Positions 26,009-33,556 of a stretch of 37,997 nt of DNA are shown in pieces. The translations under genes and the position numbers were made by a program. The notes beneath the pieces are model-generated. The model did not search any database, was not told the origin of the DNA, and worked only from the letters and a program-made list of their open reading frames with translations. The stretch is from NCBI GenBank assembly GCA_026225055.1, contig JAMFSA010000160.1:1-37997 (forward strand). The letters are read 5' to 3'. Origin of the DNA: Mucilaginibacter xinganensis. Its GTDB lineage: Bacteria > Bacteroidota > Bacteroidia > Sphingobacteriales > Sphingobacteriaceae. Numbering within the stretch: the stretch's first letter is position 1; each line of letters opens with the position of its first letter.

Positions 26009-27640
26009 TTAAAGGGTTTGCGGGGTCAAAGGTAGACTAAAGCAGAAACTACTGCCTTTTCCTGGTTCACTTTCAATCGAAAAATTACCCTGATGCTTTT
26101 TGACAATTTCGGAGGCGATATACAAACCGAGGCCGACACCCTGGTAATTCATGGCGGTTTTGCTGACCCGATAAAAACGCTGAAACAACTGATCGAGATC
26201 ATCTTTGGCGATACCTATTCCAAAATCCTGTACAGTAACGACAATATGATCGGCTTCTGTTTTTGCCTTGACCAGTACCTTATTCGCTTCAGGGGAATAC
26301 TTAATGGCATTGTTCAGGAGATTGATCAATACCTGTTCGATCCGGAACTGGTCGCCGGTATAAAGCGACTTGACAGAATTCTCCAGTAAAATCTCATGTT
26401 GTGGGGCAGTTAGCTGAACGTTAACAATGCTGTTAGTTAGTGCATCTGAAAAGTAGAATGCGGCTATATTCAGATCGATCTGCCCCGAGTTAATCTTCGT
26501 AACATCCAATAAGTCCTCTATTAACTTCTCCAGACGTTTAATACTGTTGTTCGCATTTAATATAAACGGATAGTTTTTATTGGTGCTGTCTGTTGTTTTT
26601 TCTAAAAGCTGATTGATGGCTTTGATATTGGTTAAGGGCGTTTTAAATTCATGGCTGACCATATTAAAAAACTCGTCCTTTTTAGCCTCGGCAGCCGCAC
26701 GTCTTTCCTTTTCCTGCTTTTGGATTAATACTTCCCGATTAGCTATAATGAGTTCGGCGGCACGTTTCCCTTTTTCTTCATCCTGGAAGTCCAATTCTTT
26801 AAGGGCAGCGATCAATTCTTCGGCCCGCTTTTCTTTTTCCCCGTCCTGAAAATCCAGTTCGATATTGGCGATGATTAATTCGGCGGCGCGTTTCCCTTTT
26901 TCCTGGTTTTCAAAGACCAACTTTTTATTGGCGATAATGAGTTCTTCTGCTCGTTTTTCTTTCTCTTCGTTCTGAAAAAGTAACTCTTTGTTAGCGACTA
27001 TAAGCTCCTCGGCCCGCTTTTCTTTTTCTCCGTCCTGGAAATTTAGTTCAATATTGGCAATGATCAGTTCAGCGGCGCGTTTTTCCTTTTCCTGATTCTC
27101 AAAAACCAATTTTTTATTAGCAATGATGAGTTCATCCGCCCGCTTTTCTTTCTCTTTGTTCTGAAAGAGTAATTCTTGGTTAGCGACGATCAGTTCGGCG
27201 GCGCGCTTTTCCTTTTCTTTATTTTGAAAAATCAATTCTTTATTAGCGATAAGCAATTCGGCTGCTCGTTTTTCTTTTTCCTTGTTCTGAAAGATCAGCT
27301 CGGTACCTGCCAGGATGAGTTCAGCAGCACGTTTTTCCCGTTCCCGGTTTTGTACCTCCAGCTCCGCGTAAGCGACAATCAGTTCAGCAGCCAATTTTTC
27401 TTTTTCCGAATTTTGAAAGTTAAATGCTTTGTTAGAAATGATCAGTTCTGCCGCCCTCTTTATTTTTTCTTCGTTGAGGATATCCAGTTGCTCGTTGGCT
27501 ATGATCAGTTCATTAGCTCGCTTTAGTTTTTCTTCATTCTGAAAATCCAGTTCAATATTCGCGAGGATCAATTCAGCTTCCAGCTTCGCCTTTTCCTGGT
27601 TAGCGATAAGCAATTGATTGGTTAAATTTTGATTATCCAT
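26009..27640 (-). CDS. Soluble sensor histidine kinase with fourteen 21-residue coiled-coil repeats
   Basis: A 543-residue protein without any membrane segment. Residues 17-310 are fourteen tandem 21-residue units of the type EKEKRAAELIIANKELxFQN, exactly three heptads each, so one continuous coiled coil is predicted. The kinase core follows: phosphorylated His330 in FFNMVSHEFKTPLTNI, N box INLLNNAIKYS, G1 DFGIGIA, F box LFQRFYRV and G2 GVGLGLYIASEI, ending near 540. There is no PAS, GAF or other known sensor domain; the repeats must carry signal, partner binding or oligomerisation. No response regulator is encoded nearby; an AraC regulator faces it across 243 bases. The start codon is fixed by a GC-rich palindrome four bases upstream. 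Confidence 0.93.
   Translation of the reverse strand: MDNQNLTNQLLIANQEKAKLEAELILANIELDFQNEEKLKRANELIIANEQLDILNEEKIKRAAELIISNKAFNFQNSEKEKLAAELIVAYAELEVQNREREKRAAELILAGTELIFQNKEKEKRAAELLIANKELIFQNKEKEKRAAELIVANQELLFQNKEKEKRADELIIANKKLVFENQEKEKRAAELIIANIELNFQDGEKEKRAEELIVANKELLFQNEEKEKRAEELIIANKKLVFENQEKGKRAAELIIANIELDFQDGEKEKRAEELIAALKELDFQDEEKGKRAAELIIANREVLIQKQEKERRAAAEAKKDEFFNMVSHEFKTPLTNIKAINQLLEKTTDSTNKNYPFILNANNSIKRLEKLIEDLLDVTKINSGQIDLNIAAFYFSDALTNSIVNVQLTAPQHEILLENSVKSLYTGDQFRIEQVLINLLNNAIKYSPEANKVLVKAKTEADHIVVTVQDFGIGIAKDDLDQLFQRFYRVSKTAMNYQGVGLGLYIASEIVKKHQGNFSIESEPGKGSSFCFSLPLTPQTL
26711..27592 (-). repeat. Tandem 63-base repeat array inside the histidine kinase gene
   Basis: Fourteen units of 63 bases encode the 21-residue repeats. 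Units 8-10 (27151-26963) and 11-13 (26962-26774) are more alike than others, indicating a duplication of a 189-base block. Between units 8 and 11 I count 11 base differences in 63, of which 10 are synonymous and one changes Asp to Glu. Confidence 0.85.
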
Positions 27641-27644
27641 GAGG

Positions 27645-27656
27645 GCCCCCGGGGGC
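27645..27656. promoter_or_regulatory. Perfect 12-base GC palindrome just upstream of the kinase start
   Basis: GCCCCCGGGGGC ends four bases before the histidine kinase start codon (coding strand minus). The surroundings are AT-rich, as usual for leaders in Bacteroidota, so it stands out. It might bind a regulator or form an RNA hairpin that limits translation. No function is established. Confidence 0.45.
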
Positions 27657-27830
27657 AGCTAACGATAGTAAGGGTGAATTTTTAAAAAAGCGGTCAGGTA
27701 ATTGACTATTAATTTACTACAATAATCGCTCCATAAACTAAGGGATCAGGGTTTTTCCCAGTTTAAAACTACAATTCCAGGCACCGCTGCGGGCCTCGAA
27801 CAGCCCCCCCGTGCGAGGGTAAGTTTAATT

Positions 27831-27863
27831 TTTCCGCCCGTTTCGCATTATATAATATATTTG
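27831..27863 (+). promoter_or_regulatory. Candidate promoter of the first AraC gene
   Basis: TATATTTG at 27856-27863 matches the Bacteroidota -7 element TAnnTTTG exactly. TTTC at 27831-27834, 21 bases upstream, is one base off the -33 element TTTG. The AraC start codon follows 20 bases after the -7 box, giving a leader of about 13 bases. Confidence 0.5.
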
Positions 27864-27883
27864 TTTTTACTACTTTAGTAGAA

Positions 27884-28720
27884 ATGAATCAGCTGTTTTC
27901 CATCTTTCACTTAACGGAATCAGATATTAATTTATCGGCATCGGTCGACATTAAAAATGATGCTCACGCACATGACTATGAAGAATTAATCATAGGTTGC
28001 GAAGGTGATATTCAGCATTTTATCGATTATAAAATAGTAAATCTTTCCTCACCGTTTGTTAGTTTTGTTGCCAGCGGTAAGGTACATGCGGTAAAACCCA
28101 TTGCCGTTAATGGTAAGTGTAGTATCTGGGCGTTGAAATTCAAGAGCGAATTTATTCCTGAAACCACTTTTCAACTTTACTCCTACTATCATGATCATGC
28201 AAACCTCCAGATTTTAAGAAATATCTCGATCAAGAGCCTACTTGCTGTTTTACAAATCATGACGGAGGAAATGCAGCAGCAGGACCCTGATTTTTCGATC
28301 ATTCGTCATCTCCTCAGCACGATGTTTACGATGATAGAATCAGAGAGGAGGAAAAACGGGATCGACCCCGCAGGTTCCCAGTTCGTGCAAAATGTTACTT
28401 TTAAAAAATTTCTGGCATTGCTCGAACAATCTTTTCGCGAGCATGTAGGTGTTGAATTTTATGCGGACAAATTAAGTATGTCCACCAGGAATCTTAACTT
28501 CATCTGCCATAATATTCTGCAAAGAAGTGTTACTGAAATCATAGAACTCAGGAAACTGATCGAGGCGAAGAACCTGCTGATCAACACCGAAAAATCTATC
28601 TCCGATATCGGCTTTGAAGTTGGCTACAATGAAAAAACCTATTTTACCAGCGTCTTTAAAAAAAAATCGGGTCAGACACCTTCTGAATTCCGGGCGGAAA
28701 TGAAGAAGCTCATTTCTTAA
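27884..28720 (+). CDS. AraC-family transcriptional regulator
   Basis: The 278-residue protein has an N-terminal cupin-like sensing region (about 15-150, with HDYEELIIGCEGDIQHFIDY) and a C-terminal double helix-turn-helix (about 175-275): VGVEFYADKLSMSTRNLNFICH for the first helix pair and ISDIGFEVGYNEKTYFTSVFKKKSGQTPSEFR for the second, the most conserved part of the family. The ligand is unknown. It lies upstream of a short-chain dehydrogenase remnant and a lipocalin-like gene, which are its likely former and present targets. It diverges from the histidine kinase gene. Confidence 0.92.
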   Translation: MNQLFSIFHLTESDINLSASVDIKNDAHAHDYEELIIGCEGDIQHFIDYKIVNLSSPFVSFVASGKVHAVKPIAVNGKCSIWALKFKSEFIPETTFQLYSYYHDHANLQILRNISIKSLLAVLQIMTEEMQQQDPDFSIIRHLLSTMFTMIESERRKNGIDPAGSQFVQNVTFKKFLALLEQSFREHVGVEFYADKLSMSTRNLNFICHNILQRSVTEIIELRKLIEAKNLLINTEKSISDIGFEVGYNEKTYFTSVFKKKSGQTPSEFRAEMKKLIS

Positions 28721-28879
28721 AATCATAACATTTCTTCCTGATATTGTTACCTCTGCTTTTGGCTAATTCCTACCTTCAACGATTGAAAGAATAGATTAGT
28801 GGTAATAAATAAAGTCAACCCTACAAAATATTTCAGGATTGAACATAGCAATATGCAGGCTAAACCGACTATGCCTTCC

Positions 28880-29308
28880 GACGCGCCTCACACTGGTGCT
28901 ATCCCTTACCTTAAAAAGTCGTCGTCAGGTGTAATCATCAACATGTCTTCACTTGCGGGCAGGTTTTGATATGAGAACAGGAGCCCTTATTCTACTGCAA
29001 AATGGGGTATCATAGGCTTCACAAAGACCCTTTCTATTGAGCTGGGAAAATACGGCATCCGTGCCAATGCAATATTACCGGGAGCGGTAGCAGGCCCGAG
29101 GATTGATAAAGTCCTGCAGGGAAGAGCGGATGCTAATCATACAACACTTGAAGAAGAAAAGGACAAAGCAATGGCAATACAGTCTCTAAAGAGTTTTATA
29201 GATCCGAAAAACATTGCAGCGTTAGCGGTATTTTTAGCCTCAGATAGTGCAAAAATGATTTCCGGACAGATCTTGCCTATAGATGGCGATGCGAAAGCAG
29301 CTTCTTAA
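28880..29308 (+). pseudogene. Short-chain dehydrogenase remnant (N-terminus lost, internal stop)
   Basis: One reading frame from about 28880 to the TAA at 29306 encodes the C-terminal half of an SDR: AIPYLKKSSSGVIINMSSLAGR, then YSTAKWGIIGFTKTLSIEL with the Tyr and Lys of the active site, IRANAILPGAVAGPRI, and the end AVFLASDSAKMISGQILPIDGD. The NAD-binding half (TGxxxGIG) is absent upstream, and a TGA at 28967-28969 stands where relatives usually have Gly (GRFGYxNRSPYS). Deletion plus nonsense mutation make it non-functional. Enoyl-ACP-reductase-like SDRs with this end are common. The following lipocalin-like gene remains open. Confidence 0.85.
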
Positions 29309-29339
29309 TACAAAATCACTAACTATTAAAATATTTGAT

Positions 29340-29801
29340 ATGTCAATCACAAAAACATTAAAGGAACAATTGATCGGCGCATGGAAGCTGGTATCCTACG
29401 TAGAAAACCCGGTAGACGGCTCTGCGCCCTTTTACCCTATGAGTGAAAAACCCATGGGCATCATCATGTATACGCCGGACGGATTCATGTCGGCGCAATT
29501 GATGCACCCGGAGCGAAAGAATTTTGCATCAGGCGACTGGTTCAACGGAACCGACGCAGAATACAAACAAGAAGCGTCCACTTATATCGCATACACTGGC
29601 CCCTTCCATGTGGATGAAGAAAAACAAACACTTACACATTCCATGTTTATTTCTCTCTTCCCGAACTGGACAGGACAAACACAGCCAAGGGTAGTCAAAA
29701 TTGAAGGCGACCTTTTACATCTTGGCACCGCATCTCCAATTGTTTCGGGGGGTAGGACAGTGAATTCGGCTTTGACCTGGAGGCGTGTAGCAGCACAGTA
29801 A
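29340..29801 (+). CDS. Lipocalin-like domain protein
   Basis: From the ATG at 29340 the product is 153 residues, a single small beta barrel of the lipocalin-like type (PF13924 style). It begins LKEQLIGAWKLVSYVEN, with GIIMYTPDGFMSAQLMHPER and YIAYTGPFHVDEEKQTLTHSM in the middle and VNSALTWRRVA at the end. Family members occur in many bacteria and fungi, often beside dehydrogenases, and may bind a small hydrophobic compound; none has a firm function. A start at 29283 lies within the SDR remnant and is rejected. The start codon is 31 bases after that remnant, so it was probably the second gene of an AraC-controlled operon. Confidence 0.8.
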   Translation: MSITKTLKEQLIGAWKLVSYVENPVDGSAPFYPMSEKPMGIIMYTPDGFMSAQLMHPERKNFASGDWFNGTDAEYKQEASTYIAYTGPFHVDEEKQTLTHSMFISLFPNWTGQTQPRVVKIEGDLLHLGTASPIVSGGRTVNSALTWRRVAAQ

Positions 29802-29819
29802 TAAAAGGAGTTAATAAAA

Positions 29820-29848
29820 GGAACGGCTTTCGGGATGAAAGCCGTTCC
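29820..29848. terminator. Strong hairpin after the lipocalin-like gene
   Basis: GGAACGGCTTTC (29820-29831) and GAAAGCCGTTCC (29837-29848) form a perfect 12-base stem with the loop GGGAT. On the plus strand no T-run follows; on the minus strand it is followed by CCTTTTATT. It probably stops transcripts but is not a textbook terminator for the plus strand. Confidence 0.55.
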
Positions 29849-29929
29849 GCTATGAGGCGCGAATTTCAGCTAAAATCGAAATTCCTGCTTAATACTCAAT
29901 CAATCCTTTAGATCAACACTTATGAATAA

Positions 29930-30100
29930 CAAAGTGATGAAATCTTGCTTGCTTTTTTTGAGTCCGGGTATGACAATGCCGCTTTAATGGATTTAATGAT
30001 ATTGATCAATGTGATGACTTTTACCAACTATGTATATCGGTTGACAAAGATTCCTATTGACTTTCCGCTTGCGAAATCGCTGATAGAACTGAGTGAATGA
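29930..30100 (+). pseudogene. Carboxymuconolactone decarboxylase/AhpD-like C-terminal remnant
   Basis: In the frame ending at the TGA 30098-30100 the sequence reads SDEILLAFFESGYDNAALMD, then MILINVMTFTNYVYRLTKIP and IDFPLAKSLIELSE. This matches the C-terminal segment of CMD-family peroxidase-related proteins (pattern xSDEExxAFxxAGY...LxNYxNxxxxxPxD). An in-frame TAA at 29927-29929 precedes it, and the catalytic CxxC region is not present upstream. It is therefore a gene end left behind by a deletion. Confidence 0.75.
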
Positions 30101-30498
30101 TCATCTTTCGCCGGACTGAAGGCTGCCGTAAATGTAAATCAATATTACCAATGCTGCTTTATCTTAAAAATAATCTTTTAGATCTTGTTTTTCGCCTTAT
30201 TCAGTTCTTTGCAGAACTAACAGGGCTGCCTAAAATATACATCCCTTACTATTTATTGACTTTTAAGGATCGACTAATTAAAATTGAAAACGCAATATTT
30301 TCTTATTTAGGGATAGCGGGGCTGTTTAGCAAAAATATCATATTGATATACAATAGCTGATTCGCCCGCTTATCTTCCAGTCGACTTGAAAGTTCTTTGC
30401 AGTAGGACGATAGCGATAACCATGATTTGTGCAGTGATCGCCTTGACGGCTTCATTGCTGGGTGACTATAGAGGCCGTTACTTTGCATCAAAAAAATC
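30101..30498. other. 398-base stretch without a credible gene
   Basis: An 87-codon frame (30097-30360) starts on the CMD remnant stop codon as ATGA, but its translation is hydrophobic and matches nothing I know; I do not call it. Near the end, 30397-30501 could encode TIAITMICAVIALTASLLGD, which looks like one membrane helix and may be another gene scrap. Confidence 0.4.
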
Positions 30499-30993
30499 AT
30501 GAATTCCGAAAAAGAATATCTTCAAAACAGCCGCCCACAAGTCAGGATTGGGCACATCAATATTAAGGTTTCTGATCTCGAACGGTCGCTTGTGTTTTAC
30601 CGCGATCAATTGGGATTTAAGGTCATCAAACGTATTGGTAATGCTGCCGCCTTTCTGGCCTATAGCGACTATCACCACGATTTATGCATCAATACCTGGG
30701 ATAGTCTCGGCGGTCTTCCTCCCCAAAAAGGCAATACCGGCCTTTTTCATCTGGCCATTTTGTTCCCTGATAAAGAAGAGCTTAATCTTGTTTATAACCG
30801 GCTGAAAACCGCAGGGATCACCATCGATGCGTTTGTGGATCACGGTGTAAATGAATCGGTTTACTTGCGTGATCCGGATGAAAATGGTATTGAATTATAC
30901 TGTGACCGCCATGAGTCACTTTGGTGGGATGAAAATCGCGAGCTTAAAATGCACTATATCCCCTCGGATGCCGATAAACTTTTTAACGTATGA
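30499..30993 (+). CDS. VOC-superfamily protein, catechol 2,3-dioxygenase-like (CatE type)
   Basis: The 164-residue protein is one glyoxalase/extradiol dioxygenase module pair. It has IGHINIKVSDLERSLVFYRDQLGF with the first metal ligand His19, NTGLFHLAILFP with His84, and VYLRDPDENGIELYCDR with Glu132, the usual 2-His-1-Glu set for Fe(II) or another divalent metal. The SLGGLPPQKGNTGLFH block recalls the N-terminal half of CatE. Full catechol dioxygenases have two such modules in about 285 residues; this has one, so it may work as a dimer or be a resistance or isomerase protein. Its stop overlaps the MFS start as ATGA, so the two are co-translated. Confidence 0.87.
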   Translation: MNSEKEYLQNSRPQVRIGHINIKVSDLERSLVFYRDQLGFKVIKRIGNAAAFLAYSDYHHDLCINTWDSLGGLPPQKGNTGLFHLAILFPDKEELNLVYNRLKTAGITIDAFVDHGVNESVYLRDPDENGIELYCDRHESLWWDENRELKMHYIPSDADKLFNV

Positions 30994-32477
30994 GTCCGGA
31001 AATTGAAATCAGGCAAAGGACGCTGACTTTGTTAGCCATATTCCTGGCGATGTTTCTCGGAGCGCTTGATCAGACAATCGTAGCGGCTGCAATGCCGAGG
31101 ATAGTAGCAGACCTACATGGCATCAACAGGTTCGCCTGGATTGCAACCGCCTATCTAACGGCAAGTACAGCACTTATTCCGATTTACGGAAAACTGGCAG
31201 ATGTTTATTCCAAACGTGCCATCGAAATATTTGCTGTCAGTCTTTTTCTTTTGGGATCAATACTTTGTGGTTTCGCGGGAAAGATACCCTTGCCAGGCGC
31301 ACTTGATGATGGGATGACTCAACTGATCATTGCAAGAGCTATTCAGGGCTTGGGTGGTGCGGGGCTTTTCGCCCTGGCATTCATCATTATTGCCGATCTT
31401 TTTCCACCGGCAGAGCGTGGCCGTTATCAGGGGTACACCGGTGCGGTATTTGCCGCGGCTTCTGTCCTGGGCCCCACGCTCGGCGGTTTACTAACCGACC
31501 ATGGGAATGGTCTTATACCGGGAATTGAGGGTTGGCGGCTGGTATTTTTCGTTAATATCCCTTTTGGAGCATTAGCCTTATGGTTTATTATCAAATTCAT
31601 GCCCCAATTGACCAGACCCCAGACAAAGCGCCCGGACTGGATTTCTGGTGGATTTCTGATCGTCGGTTTGAGCTTGTTTGTGCTGACCCTGCAATCGTTC
31701 AGGACCGGCGCAGGCAGCCCGCACTTGTTATGGCTAATTTCTATTGCGCTGATAGCACTGGTCATCTTTATGGTACGGAGCTTACGGCATCCCCAACCCA
31801 TATTAAATTTCTCTCTTTTCAAAGGCCCTGTTTTTGGCCCCGCGGTTGCAGCTATCTTTTTGTTGGGTGGCGCATTTATTGGTATTGTGATTTTCGAACC
31901 GCTGTACATCGTTAACGTCATGAAATTATCGGCGACTGATGCCGGTATGAGCTTAATCCCGTTATCGCTTGGCGTGGTCACCACCTCTATACTGTCCGGC
32001 AGAATGGTATCCCGTTTTGGGCATTATAAGTTATGGATGCTCACCGGTATCGTGTTATTGCTGTGCGGGCTCTTGCTATTAACAAACATGTCGGAAAGAA
32101 CATCTTATCACGCCTTGATGATTTACCTGGGTATTTGCGGGCTGGGAATCGGCCCGTCAATGCCATTATATACCCTTGCGATTCAAAATGCTACCCCGGT
32201 TCAGTTCATCGGCCAGGCTACGGCGATCTGCCAATTTTTCCGTCAGATCGGAGGTGTGATTGCCGCTTCGATATTGGGATTGGTTTTGAATTTGTCGATC
32301 AATCATTTGAACAGTGTTAGGGCGAATCCGGCAGACCAGAACTATGCCGCTCTGCGGGTGCATCTTTTTGCCATAGGTACGGGCCGCATCTTTGAAACGC
32401 TTATTTTTATGGTAGCCGCTGGATTGGTGGCAACCCTTTTTGTGCCGGAACTGCCGCTCCGTAAGCGGCATGGATAA
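30990..32477 (+). CDS. DHA2-family MFS multidrug efflux transporter (EmrB/QacA type)
   Basis: The 495-residue protein should have 14 membrane helices. The first carries FLGALDQTIVAAAMPRIVADL, the family start. KLADVYSKRA after helix 2 is motif A (GxLaDrxGrkx), and GVIAASILGLVL and GAVFAAASVLGPTLGGLLTD (helix 5, motif C) are also seen. Proton-driven export of lipophilic or cationic compounds across the inner membrane is expected. There is no EmrA-like adaptor or outer membrane channel beside it. It shares an ATGA overlap with the VOC gene, suggesting that the same compound is chemically modified and pumped out. An AraC gene follows after 51 bases. Confidence 0.93.
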   Translation: MSPEIEIRQRTLTLLAIFLAMFLGALDQTIVAAAMPRIVADLHGINRFAWIATAYLTASTALIPIYGKLADVYSKRAIEIFAVSLFLLGSILCGFAGKIPLPGALDDGMTQLIIARAIQGLGGAGLFALAFIIIADLFPPAERGRYQGYTGAVFAAASVLGPTLGGLLTDHGNGLIPGIEGWRLVFFVNIPFGALALWFIIKFMPQLTRPQTKRPDWISGGFLIVGLSLFVLTLQSFRTGAGSPHLLWLISIALIALVIFMVRSLRHPQPILNFSLFKGPVFGPAVAAIFLLGGAFIGIVIFEPLYIVNVMKLSATDAGMSLIPLSLGVVTTSILSGRMVSRFGHYKLWMLTGIVLLLCGLLLLTNMSERTSYHALMIYLGICGLGIGPSMPLYTLAIQNATPVQFIGQATAICQFFRQIGGVIAASILGLVLNLSINHLNSVRANPADQNYAALRVHLFAIGTGRIFETLIFMVAAGLVATLFVPELPLRKRHG

Positions 32478-32528
32478 ACCCGATAGCGGCGAAGAACAGA
32501 AAATTGATTTATCTTTATTGATCATAAT

Positions 32529-33377
32529 ATGAAAGCAGTTCCAATTCATCAGCTACTGACGCCGGCCCCGGTAAAATGGATATCCCGTTACTTCCAACCG
32601 GGTGATTTACCTGAAGTTCATGAATTACAGGGCGTTCACCGGGATGATCATTATATATTCTTTTTAATTGAAGATGGTGAGGCGCAATTACAGATTGATT
32701 TTGAGACAAAAACGCTTCACAAATGGAGTGTCTATTATATCCTTCCTGGTCAGATTCATCATCGGATAGAAAACAGGCAGGCAAAGGGATGGTTTCTGGG
32801 CGTGGACACTGAACTGTTGAGGGAAGCCTTTCGTGATGTTTTTGAAGGGAGCCTGTTGACGCAACATCCGAAAGTATTAAATCAAGAAGAATACGAAGAA
32901 ATCAGTAGTCTCGCCAGGCTGCTGACACAGCGAAAAGACAGGCAGGCAGTCAATCTTTTGCATGATTCCGTTACTTCAAGCCTGTTGCAGGCGTTCATCG
33001 GCAGCATTGCCGGTAAATATGTAGCCGACACCGAATTTTCTACTGTGGCCAACCGTAGCAGGCACATCACCCGCGATTTTAAACGACTGTTGGCTAAAAA
33101 GTTCCGCGTAGAAAAAAAACCGTCCGCTTATGCAGCTGCATTGAATATTACAGTGAACTATCTGAACGAATCCATCAAAAAGGAAACGGGTTATCCCGTT
33201 AGCTACTGGATTATCCGGGAGAATCTTGTAGAGGCTAAACGTTTACTATTTTTCGGCGACCAGAGTGTAAAAGAAATCGCCTATCATCTGGGTTATGATA
33301 ACCCAGACTATTTCTTGCGTTTGTTCAGGAAATATAATGGTGAAACGCCGACAGCATTCCGGCAGGGGAAACGATAG
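32529..33377 (+). CDS. AraC-family transcriptional regulator (second copy in the window)
   Basis: A 282-residue regulator with an N-terminal cupin domain (about 25-110: HRDDHYIFFLIEDGEAQLQIDF, IHHRIENRQAKGWFLGVD) and a C-terminal helix-turn-helix pair (about 180-280: KPSAYAAALNITVNYLNESIKKETGYPVSYWI, then SVKEIAYHLGYDNPDYFLRLFRKYNGETPTAFR). The cupin His residues may bind a small ligand or metal. It is unlike the first AraC protein in both halves, so it is not a recent copy. Position suggests control of the VOC-MFS pair upstream or of the antiporter downstream. Confidence 0.92.
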   Translation: MKAVPIHQLLTPAPVKWISRYFQPGDLPEVHELQGVHRDDHYIFFLIEDGEAQLQIDFETKTLHKWSVYYILPGQIHHRIENRQAKGWFLGVDTELLREAFRDVFEGSLLTQHPKVLNQEEYEEISSLARLLTQRKDRQAVNLLHDSVTSSLLQAFIGSIAGKYVADTEFSTVANRSRHITRDFKRLLAKKFRVEKKPSAYAAALNITVNYLNESIKKETGYPVSYWIIRENLVEAKRLLFFGDQSVKEIAYHLGYDNPDYFLRLFRKYNGETPTAFRQGKR

Positions 33378-33462
33378 GTTCGTGTTGTTTTTGATTATTA
33401 AGATCACTCTAATTCCTGTTCTACTAAATTCATCGCTTTAGGTGTCTTACTTCAAGATAATT

Positions 33463-33470
33463 TATTTTTG
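33463..33470 (+). promoter_or_regulatory. Candidate -7 element before the antiporter gene
   Basis: TATTTTTG matches TAnnTTTG. TTTA at 33437-33440, 22 bases upstream, is a weak -33 partner. The antiporter start codon is 86 bases downstream. Confidence 0.4.
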
Positions 33471-33556
33471 GACTATCATTTATAATGACAGGCAGATTAC
33501 TATATTCAATCTGTTTTTACAATTCAGCCAAAACGCTGATCATGATTTAATTGCTT

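Noticed and set aside
27176..27526. Phenylalanine-rich open frame opposite the histidine kinase repeats
   Set aside because: It is the antisense of the 63-base repeats; the periodic Phe-rich pattern is what antisense of Glu/Lys codons gives.
26711..27592. Regular repeats considered as a CRISPR array
   Set aside because: Units are contiguous without unique spacers, have a length divisible by three and lie inside an open kinase frame.
28967..28969. TGA in the SDR remnant considered as selenocysteine
   Set aside because: Relatives have Gly at this position, no Cys counterpart is known, and the 5' half of the gene is missing anyway.
30097..30360. 87-codon frame starting on the stop codon of the CMD remnant
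   Set aside because: Hydrophobic and basic composition without a recognisable family, in a zone of gene debris. The ATGA overlap is with a dead gene, so it gives no support.
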